Positions 1 to 5,551 of a stretch of DNA of 8,288 nucleotides are shown here, piece after piece; positions within the stretch are counted from its first letter, which is position 1; every line of letters starts with the position of its first letter. Location: assembly GCA_030043175.1 (NCBI GenBank), contig JASHYD010001355.1, positions 1-8,288 of the forward strand, in the 5' to 3' direction. The position numbers and the translations under genes were made by a program. This DNA comes from Xanthobacteraceae bacterium. Lineage in GTDB: Bacteria; Pseudomonadota; Alphaproteobacteria; Rhizobiales; Xanthobacteraceae. Under the pieces are notes generated by a model. That model was not told where the DNA came from. It did no database searches and worked only from the letters and a program-made list of their open reading frames with translations.

Positions 1-102
1 GGCAGCTTCTCGCCGGGTGTACCGTTGGAGTGCTTGGACACGGGAGATCGTCACCATCGTGGCCCCAGCCCACGCGGTTCGTAGAGCTTACCAATCCTAC
101 GC

Positions 103-570
103 GCAAATCCAACGCCCGCCGTGGCGGCGGCGTTTCCTGAATCACCTACCCCACATCTCGTTACGCTCCCGCTGCATGGCGATGCAGGCGGGATTATTGA
201 TGGAACCTGCGTCTATCTGATCCTGCCTGCGTCCGATACCGAATGCTTCCAGGTTTTCCTGGAGACATTGGCCAAGAAATACCCCAGGCAGCTCATCCTG
301 CTGTTCGTGGATGGTGCCGGCAACCATCAAAGCGACGAACTCGAGGTTCCTTCCAATATCATTCTACGTCTTCTGCCACCCTATTCCCCCGAGCTGAACC
401 CTCAGGAAAATCTCTGGGACGAAATTCGGGAAAAGATCTTCAAGAACTACGCCCTCAAATCCATGGATGAGGTCTATGCAAAGCTTGATGACGCCGCACT
501 CTACATCGAACGCAATCCGGCACTCGTCAAATCCATTACGTCGTTCCCCTACATCACAAAGTCACTCTGA
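103..570 (+). pseudogene. IS630-family transposase, 3' remnant
   Basis: This is the C-terminal half of a DDE transposase of the IS630 family, which cuts and joins insertion sequence ends. The open frame can be read from a GTG at 121 to TGA at 568-570 (149 codons). Counting from that GTG, the second catalytic Asp sits in VDGAGNH (D64) and the catalytic Glu in PPYSPELNPQENLWDEIRE (E96), the classic IS630 signature. The tail KNYALKSMDEVYAKL...SITSFPY is typical of the rhizobial branch. Upstream the similarity fades: PAVAAAFPES at about 112-141 may still match the family, but the first catalytic Asp and the helix-turn-helix domain are absent, and this frame has a stop at about 70-72. The element is therefore truncated or scrambled at its 5' side and cannot encode an active transposase. 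No convincing terminal inverted repeat was found after the stop. The family call is firm; the left boundary is a guess. Confidence 0.85.
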
Positions 571-597
571 TTTGGATACGGTATCAGACGGTGGCAA

Positions 598-1065
598 ATG
601 GCCTTGTGCTTCACAGTCGATGACAGTCATCCTGGCATGACGATGGATGTTGAGGTGGCCGTGAAGGCTATCGTCGAACAGCCTGAAAAGGGTAATGGAG
701 ACGATCGGGTATATGGTCACCGGCGCCATTGCGAGGCCGTGATCAATGCCCTGCGCGCCGTATATCCACGTCGGTTCATCGTCATGAGGACGATCGTCGG
801 CACCTCAAAAAGGGCGGAGGACCTGGCCAGCCGGAGATCGAGCTGGAAGCCGGCAGAGATGATGACGCTGCGCAGCACGCTCGCGAGCCTCTGCCGATCG
901 CGAGATTGCAAGGTACGCACTTTTGACGTTGGCGCATCGACTGCAGGAGGAGACCCCAAATGGCCTGATGGCTTGCCGAGCCCGCGTCGTCGGGGCAGTG
1001 CAGGCTCACCAACGCACCCAGGCCGAGCAAGCCGGGTTCAAGATCGACAAGGTGGTCACCGATGA
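598..1065 (+). CDS. Unrecognised hypothetical ORF, probably decayed at its 3' end
   Basis: This is an open frame of 155 codons starting with ATG at 598, with a GGTGG sequence five bases upstream; ATG codons at 637 and 643 are alternatives. I do not recognise the product. Residues up to about 110 look protein-like and soluble, with alternating helix-forming segments such as CEAVINALRAVYPRRFIV and WKPAEMMTLRSTLASL, ending near VRTFDV (about codon 110, position 930). Beyond this, the frame overlaps the recombinase remnant that starts at 960 in another frame and turns into Pro/Arg/Gly-rich low-information sequence. The most economical reading is that the original gene ended near 930-940 and lost its stop. 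No domain, signal peptide or membrane segment is visible. It could also be only a fortuitous open frame. Confidence 0.3.
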   Translation: MALCFTVDDSHPGMTMDVEVAVKAIVEQPEKGNGDDRVYGHRRHCEAVINALRAVYPRRFIVMRTIVGTSKRAEDLASRRSSWKPAEMMTLRSTLASLCRSRDCKVRTFDVGASTAGGDPKWPDGLPSPRRRGSAGSPTHPGRASRVQDRQGGHR

Positions 1066-1252
1066 GGGCATCAGCGGCGTGAGCACAAGGCTCGCCGAGC
1101 GTCCCGAGGGCAAACGGTTATTCGACGTGCGGCGCAGGCGACACGCTCGTCCTTCGCTGGGTCGATCGCCTTGGGTGTAATTACACCGACGTGGTGGACA
1201 CGATCCGCGAGTTCATGCGCCGCGGAGTCATCATCAAGACGGTCATCAACTG
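960..1252 (+). pseudogene. Serine recombinase/resolvase fragment with frameshifts
   Basis: Serine recombinases cut and rejoin DNA at element resolution or integration sites. An AGGAGGA ribosome binding site (945-951) stands eight bases before ATG 960, but this reads only ATG-GCC-TGA. The family pattern continues in the next frame: ARV (the YARVS segment) near 978-988, then HQRTQAEQAGFKIDKVVTDE and GISGVSTRLAERPEGKRLFD up to about 1129. The frame then shifts by +1 near 1130, and AGDTLVLRWVDRLG (about 1134-1175) continues with NYTDVVDTIREFMRRGVIIK to about 1252. The catalytic Ser expected right after ARV is not in frame: GTC stands there, and TCG is found only one base out of step. The rest of the catalytic domain and all of the DNA-binding tail are missing; at about 1253 the sequence jumps to an unrelated gene fragment. 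At least two indels plus a 3' deletion make it non-functional. The call rests on the RWVDRLG and GISG motifs. Confidence 0.75.
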
Positions 1253-1255
1253 TGA

Positions 1256-1598
1256 CCCGCCTTCGCCGAAAAGCACGGCTCGCCGAAAGCACTCGACACC
1301 CGCGACGCCGAGATCGCCCGCCTCAAGGCCGAGCTGCAGGCCTCCGCGGTCGCCGAGGCCGGCAAGACCCTGCGGGCTTTCGCGCCGCCGGCGCCGCGCA
1401 AGCGGCCGGCGACGCAGCTCACGCTGGGTATCGACGGCGGCTCGCCGTTCCCGCCCGCCAACGTCGTCGCGCTGCGGCCGACGGCCGACGGCCGACGGCA
1501 TCCCCGAGTTCCTGCAGCGCAAGAAGCCGGCGGCGCCGTCAATCAAGCCTCGCGTGCGCGTGCACGCGGACGGCTCGTGGTCCTACGTCAAGCAATAA
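1256..1598 (+). pseudogene. Hypothetical protein, 5'-truncated, frameshifted by a 7-bp repeat
   Basis: After a TGA at 1253-1255 this frame is open and begins with FAEKHGSPKALDTRDAEIAR, then LKAELQASAVAEAGK, a probable short coiled coil. A Pro/Ala/Lys-rich linker (FAPPAPRKRPATQ) follows, then IDGGSPFPPANVVALRPTADG. Three copies of GCCGACG stand at 1477-1497. Deleting exactly one copy joins this frame to the frame that reads IPEFLQRKKPAAPSIKPRVR and VHADGSWSYVKQ and ends with TAA at 1596-1598. No start codon with a ribosome binding site is visible: the 5' end is lost at the junction with the recombinase fragment at about 1253. The restored C-terminus with its basic, aromatic HADGSW tail looks authentic. 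Function is unknown. Only five bases separate its stop from the ATG of the next gene, so the two were probably one operon. Confidence 0.5.
1477..1497 (+). repeat. Triple 7-bp tandem repeat (GCCGACG)
   Basis: GCCGACG occurs three times in direct tandem (1477-1483, 1484-1490, 1491-1497), followed by GC. The unit is not a multiple of three, so gaining one copy shifts the reading frame. With two copies the surrounding gene would be in frame. Confidence 0.9.
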
Positions 1599-1603
1599 AC
1601 GCC

Positions 1604-2000
1604 ATGATCATCCAGATCACCGAAATCCATCCCCCACGCATCGGCGGCAAGGTCTCCAAGATCGTTGCCGCCGACGGCCAGCAATTCGAAATCTGGCCCG
1701 AGAAGCTGGTCGGCGTCGACGTCGGCCGGCACTCCGAGGTCGCGGCCTTCGAGCGCCAGTTCAATGGCCGCATCATCAAGTCGATCAAGAAGATCGCGCC
1801 GACCGAAAACTCTTCGGCTGAAATAAGCCAAAGGGTTTCGCAGAGCACTCCCATTCAAAAAACCTGCGATGCCTCCGGCGAGGCCGATTATGTCGGCCGC
1901 GTGCCTCGCCGCCCTGATCAGTTCCGGCAACATCGAGAAGACCCAAATCGCCACCGCAACCCAATGGTTGCGCAACGTGTGGTGGCACAGTGAAGCGTAA
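1604..2000 (+). pseudogene. Small conserved hypothetical protein, single-base frameshift
   Basis: ATG at 1604 lies five bases after the stop of the preceding gene. The N-terminal part (about 70 residues) is rich in alternating beta-type residues: MIIQITEIHPPRIGGKVSKI, AADGQQFEIWPEKL, then a turn and GRIIKSIKKI. The pattern could suit a small beta-barrel such as an OB fold, but that is inference. A Ser/Thr/Gln linker leads to a C-terminal helix region that starts GEADYVGRV. At 1904-1905 the DNA has CC after GTG. Removing one C gives LAALISSGNIEKTQIATATQ and WLRNVWWHSEA with TAA at 1998-2000, a plausible helical ending; without the correction the frame runs into Arg/Pro/Gln-rich sequence. I recall genes of this layout (a beta-rich N-terminus and a GEAEYVGRVLAALI-type tail) in Bradyrhizobium accessory regions but know no function. 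Length would be about 131 residues. The frameshift could be real or a sequencing error. Confidence 0.6.
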
Positions 2001-2025
2001 CGCAGCCTCAACCCGAGAGAAGAAA

Positions 2026-2205
2026 ATGGACAGGACAACGAAACTGCTCCTCGCCGCCATCGCGGTCGGGCTATTCGCCAATGCCAGCGCCAGCGTGGTG
2101 CGGCCTGCCGGCGCGCAATATAACATCGCGAGCGACATCAGCAGGATGGCCAGCGACATCAGCGCGCTCTCCTGGGACACATGTACCAACAGAAAGCTTT
2201 GCTGA
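2026..2205 (+). CDS. Small exported or membrane-anchored hypothetical protein (59 aa)
   Basis: ATG 2026 is preceded by GAGAGAAGA, a good ribosome binding site, so it is preferred over the upstream in-frame GTG at 1990. The product starts MDRTTK, followed by a hydrophobic helix LLLAAIAVGLFANASASVV (residues 7-25) and RPAGAQ, which together look like a signal peptide or a single N-terminal anchor. The mature part contains a seven-residue near-repeat, ASDISRM then ASDISAL (residues 35-48), and ends with CTNRKLC, where two Cys could form a disulphide outside the cytoplasm. I recall many Bradyrhizobium small proteins of this plan (MDRTTKLLLA..., an RPA-type junction, a C-terminal TCxNRK(I/L)C), with no assigned function. 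It is intact and, unlike its upstream neighbours, has no frameshift. It lies 25 bases after the restored stop of the previous gene and could share its transcript. A strong terminator follows at 2369. Confidence 0.75.
   Translation: MDRTTKLLLAAIAVGLFANASASVVRPAGAQYNIASDISRMASDISALSWDTCTNRKLC
2131..2163 (+). repeat. 12-bp direct repeat inside the 59-aa gene
   Basis: AGCGACATCAGC occurs at 2131-2142 and again at 2152-2163, a 21-bp period equal to seven codons. It produces the duplicated ASDIS motif of the exported protein and keeps the frame. Confidence 0.8.
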
Positions 2206-2257
2206 TGCAAGCTCTCGGCCTCGATATCGCTGCAGCGCTGAACGACGAAACCGGGTG

Positions 2258-2362
2258 ATGTTTCTGATCGATCAGGTCGTGCCGCTCCTCATCATGAACT
2301 GACATCGCCAGTGGGTCCGCGTGACTTACGGCCTGTACCTCTGGTGGGGGATTATGCAGTAA
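2258..2362 (+). pseudogene. Possible mini-ORF interrupted by an in-frame TGA
   Basis: ATG 2258 (in a TGATG overlap with the stop of another short frame) reads MFLIDQVVPLLIMN, then TGA at 2300-2302. In the same frame it continues HRQWVRVTYGLYLWWGIMQ and stops with TAA at 2360-2362, seven bases before a strong terminator stem. The hydrophobic, Trp-rich second half resembles the end of a small membrane peptide. If TGA was once TGG (Trp), the whole would be a 34-residue protein. Support is only composition and position next to the terminator; no ribosome binding site is obvious and no homologue is known to me. Confidence 0.25.
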
Positions 2363-2368
2363 CTATTC

Positions 2369-2403
2369 ACGGGGTGGCCGGCGCCGGCCGCCCCGTTGTT
2401 TTT
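2369..2403 (+). terminator. Strong rho-independent terminator
   Basis: The arms 2369-2382 (ACGGGGTGGCCGGC) and 2383-2396 (GCCGGCCGCCCCGT) are complementary over 14 positions with one G-U pair, followed by TTGTTTTT. The hairpin apex is inside the GGCGCC core. It would end rightward transcription of the 2026-2205 gene and its upstream partners. Confidence 0.8.
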
Positions 2404-3021
2404 ATCGAAATCTTATTTTCAGTTGCCTGCCGGATGATGTCGTTCGGCGTCCCCAGATACTGAGCCTTGATGTTATCTGCCGTTGTGGTTGACGCATTTG
2501 ATGCGCCTGTTGCTGTAGTCCGCGCTGCTGATGCTCTCGCCGCGGCAGCACCCGAGGACCATGCTGCGCCTGATGCTCCAGCCGGGGCGGAAAACGACGT
2601 CGCGGCTGATGTGTCTGCTGCGCCGGTCGGGTCACGTACCACCGATCAGCTCCCGCCTAATGACGTCGACGTTTTTGCGCAGACATTCGGCCGTTCGATC
2701 GCCCACGCAGCCGACTGGACATACGGCCGGCCGGCCGCACTGTACGAAGGCAGCCATGGCCTCGCTGGGCATGCGCAGCATGATGTTGGGCCGCCGCGGT
2801 TTTCGGCCGGTGCCGACAACTGGGGAGCCATCGGAGAACCCGGCGACCGTTTGCGCCCGTCGATGGCGCCGTCTCAGATGCCGCATGTGCGTCAACGAGA
2901 TTGGTACAAATAAACAAAGCTGGACCAGGCCGCCACCTCGCCCAACACACGGTAACGCTCGCCCGGGTGATACCCATCGTATCCGTGATCGCGGTGGCGT
3001 CGGCGAGGCCGGTGACCTGCA
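2404..3021. other. About 600 bp without a recognisable gene
   Basis: Several frames are open on both strands, as expected in GC-rich DNA, but none shows a convincing start, ribosome binding site or family motif. The rightward frame from 2467 is Ala/Pro-rich and the leftward frames from 2642 are Ala/Thr/Ser- or Gln/Arg-rich. Leftward, NIMLRMPSEAMAAFVQCGR (about 2736-2792) followed in another frame by AQYLGTPNDIIRQATE (about 2410-2460) has some flavour of a decayed helical, phasin-like gene, but this is too weak to name. Treat it as decayed or spacer DNA. Confidence 0.4.
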
Positions 3022-3049
3022 TCATGGCACCCGTCAACGGGTGCCATGA
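3022..3049. promoter_or_regulatory. 13-bp perfect inverted repeat, operator-like
   Basis: The left arm TCATGGCACCCGT (3022-3034) and right arm ACGGGTGCCATGA (3037-3049) are exact reverse complements around a CA spacer. There is no T-run on either side, so it is not an intrinsic terminator. It lies 22 bases upstream of the start codon of the SLOG pseudogene, where a dimeric repressor site or a leader hairpin would be expected. Which of the two is open. Confidence 0.6.
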
Positions 3050-3071
3050 ACGTAACCGCGAATTGGGGCAC

Positions 3072-3265
3072 ATGAGCAAGCATGTCGCCATCGTAGGCGC
3101 TCGCCGCCGTACTGACCAGGAAACGGTCGATCGCCTCGTCGCCGATCTTCCAGCCGATGTCGTGATCGTGTCAGGCGGAGCGAAAGGCCCCGACACATAG
3201 GCCGAGGAGGCTGACGCAAGCGCGGGCTCGCGACCAAAATATTTCGCCCCGACCTCGCTGGGGTC
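3072..3265 (+). pseudogene. SLOG/DUF2493-type nucleotide-binding protein, inactivated
   Basis: From ATG 3072 the reading is MSKHVAIVGARRRTDQETVD, then RLVADLPADVVIVSGGAKGP and DT. This is the Rossmann-like start of the SLOG superfamily (related to DprA/LOG, near DUF2493/YspA), with a first strand plus glycine loop (VAIVGARRRTD) and the diagnostic second-strand motif VSGGAKGPDT. At 3198-3200 a TAG stands where relatives usually have Trp (PDTWAEE), and the frame continues AEEADA. A one-base deletion near 3219 then separates RGLATKIFRPDLAGVA (3221-3268), a family-like segment. After that similarity stops, and the convergent membrane gene begins at 3311. About 60 of the roughly 130 residues expected remain. 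Some SLOG proteins are thought to sense nucleotides in phage or conflict systems, but this copy is dead by nonsense, frameshift and 3' truncation. The start has only a weak GGGG upstream. Confidence 0.7.
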
Positions 3266-3310
3266 GCCCACCTGCGGGCGATCCCACCTTCACGTCCGCG
3301 CCTTCCGCGC

Positions 3311-3760
3311 TCAGCGAATTGCCGCTTCTGTGACGACCGCGACGCCCAGCGCGATAATCGAAACGATCTCGATGAAAGGCCGCACGCGGCTGAGCCCAAT
3401 CCAGCGTATGGCTTGCTGGCGCTGGTCTTCGGTCAGATCGCCCATTTTTTCAAACCGGAGCGCCCTTGGGATGAAATAAGCGAACGACCATGCGCGAGCG
3501 ACAAGATGGGCGGCCAGTGCCAGGGCCGTCCACGATCGCATCGCGGGATGGGACCAGGTCAGCCATACGCTGGCGAGCAAGGCCAACTCGTAGGGCGGAT
3601 GCGCCAGACCCCAGAAGAGCCCTCGATTAAGTCCGCCGCGTGCTGGCTGGATAATGGCGGGGTTCCGGGGCCAGACCCCATCGACGAGGAGCGTTTCGTA
3701 AATCCCGCCGCCCAGCACGATTGCGCCCAGCGGGACGATCAGGGTGAAATTGGCGCTCAT
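3311..3760 (-). CDS. Four-helix integral membrane protein, function unknown
   Basis: This is a 149-residue inner-membrane protein. ATG at 3760 (MSANFTL) is preferred because it places the first membrane helix at the usual distance from the N-terminus; an in-frame ATG at 3799 would add 13 polar residues and run into the tetR control region. Predicted helices are residues 5-22, 52-70, 77-95 and 128-146. Conserved-looking loops are YETLLVDGVW, IIQPARGGLNRGLFWG between helices 1 and 2, and WSFAYFIPRALRFEK after helix 3. I recall proteobacterial hypothetical proteins with this layout (YET..V...W followed by P.RGG..R..FW and FIP.AL.FE), distantly like DUF1772-type membrane proteins, but no activity is established to me. 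The gene is divergent from tetR across 57 bp, the classic arrangement of a repressor and its target. It has no frameshift and looks intact. Downstream it faces the SLOG remnant. Confidence 0.75.
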   Translation of the reverse strand: MSANFTLIVPLGAIVLGGGIYETLLVDGVWPRNPAIIQPARGGLNRGLFWGLAHPPYELALLASVWLTWSHPAMRSWTALALAAHLVARAWSFAYFIPRALRFEKMGDLTEDQRQQAIRWIGLSRVRPFIEIVSIIALGVAVVTEAAIR

Positions 3761-3817
3761 CAGGGTTTCGATCCATTGGGAATTGCGCTTACAATACACT
3801 ATTGAATAGAGTTTACT
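3761..3817. promoter_or_regulatory. Divergent promoter/operator region of tetR and the membrane gene
   Basis: The gap between the two start codons is AT-rich against a GC-rich background. Rightward, TACAAT (3790-3795) is a good -10 hexamer for tetR but has only a poor -35 match (TTCGAT, 3767-3772). An imperfect palindrome is centred on CTATTGAATAG (3799-3809), with partly matching flanks. TetR repressors typically bind palindromes of this size beside their own start. The exact operator cannot be fixed from sequence alone. Confidence 0.4.
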
Positions 3818-4432
3818 ATGGTCAATATCACCCCTCGGCCATCGCGCGTCTACCGGTCAGCGATTCGCCGCAAGCAAGCCGAGCAGACCCGGACTCGGAT
3901 CATTACGGCCTCAGGGTGGTTGTTCGCCCGCCGCGGCTACGCTGAAACGACGATCCAGGCGGTCGCAGACCGCGCCGGGGTATCACCGCAAACCGTCTAT
4001 GCGACGTTCGGCTCGAAGGCGGCCATACTCGCCGCGCTCCTCGAGAGCCTGGTTGCACCGGTCCGACGGGACGAAGCTGCTGTCGACGTCACGACTGCAG
4101 AAGACCGGCTGCGGCGATGCGCGCGGATGGCGCGTCGGATTTACGACGCCATTCGCGACGTCCTGAACATCGCCGATAATCTGGCGGGCGAGCTTGCTGA
4201 AGCCGTACAGGCGCGCGAAGAAGCCCGGTTCGCGTCCGTGGCGGGCGTCATAAAGTCACTATCAGCTGCGGGGCGACTTGGGCGATATCCGGATATAACT
4301 GTGGCGCACGACCTGCTCTGGAGCTTGACCGGGCACGAATTATACCGCCGCCTGGTGGTCGAGCGCGGATGGAGCCCAGACCGCTACGAGGTGGAACTCG
4401 GCGACCTCCTCATCCGCTCGCTGCTCACGTAG
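3818..4432 (+). CDS. TetR-family transcriptional repressor
   Basis: This is a complete TetR/AcrR-type regulator of 204 residues, normal for the family. These are dimeric DNA-binding proteins that leave their operator when a small ligand binds. The N-terminal DNA-binding domain covers residues about 20-70: helix 1 with QTRTRIITASGWLFARRGYA, then the helix-turn-helix TTIQAVADRAGVSPQTVYA (residues 44-62) and the usual FGSKAAILAALL. Residues 80-204 are the ligand and dimer domain, helical and not similar enough to any member I know to name the ligand. ATG 3818 keeps a short basic tail in front of the domain; no clear Shine-Dalgarno precedes it, and from the TACAAT box the leader would be only about 15 bases. 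Its divergent neighbour, the four-helix membrane protein, is the probable target. The frame is unbroken, and this is the best-preserved gene of the window. Confidence 0.92.
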   Translation: MVNITPRPSRVYRSAIRRKQAEQTRTRIITASGWLFARRGYAETTIQAVADRAGVSPQTVYATFGSKAAILAALLESLVAPVRRDEAAVDVTTAEDRLRRCARMARRIYDAIRDVLNIADNLAGELAEAVQAREEARFASVAGVIKSLSAAGRLGRYPDITVAHDLLWSLTGHELYRRLVVERGWSPDRYEVELGDLLIRSLLT

Positions 4433-4439
4433 AGACCGG

Positions 4440-4555
4440 TTCGAATCGCGGGCAATTGACGGAGCAGATTTTCTCAGCACCGAGCCCTTCGGCGAGGCCC
4501 AACGCCGCATCCGCATGGCTTGTCGCGGGACGAGTTCGGCCGGTTCAACCTCTAG
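4440..4555 (+). pseudogene. Short 3' gene tail with a one-base deletion
   Basis: Just after tetR one frame reads FESRAIDGADFLSTEPFGEA and QRRIRMA (4440-4520), and the next frame reads LSRDEFGRFNL with TAG at 4553-4555. Restoring a single base in ATGGCTTGTCGC joins them to QRRIRMALSRDEFGRFNL, a plausible soluble C-terminus. No start codon or ribosome binding site belongs to it, so it would be the end of a gene whose front is gone. I cannot identify the parent protein. A chance open frame is possible. Confidence 0.25.
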
Positions 4556-4698
4556 GTGCTGGGGTCGCTCGCTGGGTGCCGGGCGATCGCTGTCATGTAG
4601 GCTGCGGTGGCCATGTGGAGGTTGGCGCGCCGACCGAGCACCTCGGCATCGCGCCCGTCTTCCATTACGACTTTGTATTCGAGGGACTCAGGCTCCAT
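4552..4698 (-). CDS. Small leftward hypothetical protein (48 aa), perhaps truncated
   Basis: From ATG 4698 the product begins MEPESLEYKVVMEDGRDAEV, followed by LGRRANLHMATAAYMTAIAR and HPASDPST. It resembles small alphaproteobacterial hypothetical proteins that begin with a beta strand (FEYRV...DG...EV), go on to an A..N..IA..AY helix and end with a basic strand of the RQGARVI type. That final strand is missing here. In the next frame HPSERPQHLEVEP could be its remainder, suggesting a frameshift near 4580. No strong ribosome binding site is visible, and in-frame ATG codons further upstream (4758, 4776) are alternatives. Function is unknown. The 3' end meets the gene tail that follows tetR. 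Confidence 0.4.
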   Translation of the reverse strand: MEPESLEYKVVMEDGRDAEVLGRRANLHMATAAYMTAIARHPASDPST

Positions 4699-4776
4699 GG
4701 CTCCATCGTAGGCAGTGTGGGGGCATGGGAAGAGCGCAGGGGGGCGCCGCTGCGCCATCTTCGATCGCCAACTCAT

Positions 4777-5148
4777 TCGTTAGGGATGCATTGAAGCTGG
4801 CGCACAATGTCGGCGGTTATGACATTCCATCACATTCCGGCAGTACCCGGCGCGCCAGAGCGATAGCGCGGATTGTGCTAAATGTCGCAAGACAATGGCA
4901 TGGTGGAACGACACTATGGTCCCGTCATTCATCCTCAAAGAAGCGCACGGACGGCTCGGATATCTAATTATAAGCACCCAGAACGACTTCGCGACCCCCG
5001 CCCATCATTGGGCGCGACGGGAACTCGGTAGACTGACGACGGATTGGCATACGGATGCCCAACACCGTAGGGCCGCAGGAGCTGGGGCGTGTACTTGGCC
5101 CGGTCTCACCACGGCTAAACCACTCCGCGCCTGGTGGGGCGCATCACG
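4777..5148. other. About 370 bp without an assignable gene
   Basis: No frame gives a convincing protein. Rightward, DCAKCRKTMAWWNDTMVPSF (about 4871-4930) has a CxxC half-motif like those in small zinc-finger hypothetical proteins, but there is no second Cys pair and no start. It may be a remnant. Confidence 0.3.
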
Positions 5149-5551
5149 ATGCGCAAGTTCGCGACAAGGCTAGCTTCAGTCTATATCGATCTCCCCGGGC
5201 TGCGGCCAGAAACGGTCGGCGCCTACGGCCTCGCTGTAGCGTCCGTCGGGGTCGCCATGGTGCTGCGGCTTGCTGTCGACCCATATGTCTGTCGCGGGCG
5301 CCCAGTTCGTTACGTTCTGGCCGGCGGTTATCGTGACAACGGTGACCAGCGGGGTCGGTGCGGGCTGTTTTTGCGCCGTGCTCAGCACCGCTGCGGTCGA
5401 TTTCTTCGTCCTATCGCCCCGCTGGTCTCTCAACGTCGAAGACCCAGCTAATTTGGCGAACCTGCTGCTGTTTGGTCCATTGGCATTTTGCTCAGTGATC
5501 ATCATTGGCTGGATGCGCATTGCTATCGCGAGCACTCATGGCCGAGGCTGA
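5149..5551 (+). pseudogene. DUF4118 membrane domain of a sensor histidine kinase, frameshifted and truncated
   Basis: ATG 5149 follows GGTGGGG at a distance of nine bases. The first 47 codons end with AMVLRLAVDPYV. The next frame (from 5294) continues AGAQFVTFWPAVIVTTVTSG, VGAGCFCAVLSTAAVDFF, LSPRWSLNVEDPANLANLLL and FGPLAFCSVIIIGWMRIAI. Together these form the four-helix DUF4118 domain found at the N-terminus of KdpD-like and PAS-containing sensor kinases. The two parts are separated by TGTC duplicated in tandem (5286-5293); removing one copy gives DPYVAGAQFVTF, exactly the family pattern. After IAIAS the frame stops at 5549-5551, where a complete kinase would continue into PAS, HisKA and ATPase domains; none of these follows. 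About 132 residues remain of an expected several hundred, so the protein could not signal. Upstream context gives no response regulator. Confidence 0.8.
5286..5293 (+). repeat. Tandem 4-bp duplication (TGTC) causing a frameshift
   Basis: TGTC at 5286-5289 is repeated at 5290-5293. Loss of either copy joins the two halves of the DUF4118 domain. Confidence 0.8.

Noticed and set aside
1171..1821. Long rightward open frame, Arg/Ala-rich
   Set aside because: It is a shadow of the broken genes in the two other frames, which carry recognisable motifs.
2467..2913. Rightward 148-codon Ala/Pro-rich frame
   Set aside because: It has no ribosome binding site, no family motif, and equally open frames on the opposite strand; typical of GC-rich non-coding or decayed DNA.
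3261..3285. Hairpin GGGTCGCCC/GGGCGATCCC between convergent genes as a terminator
   Set aside because: There is a bulge in the stem and no T-run on either strand.
4438..4450. GGTTCGAATC, a T-loop consensus after tetR
   Set aside because: The flanking bases do not form a five-base stem and no other tRNA arm is present.
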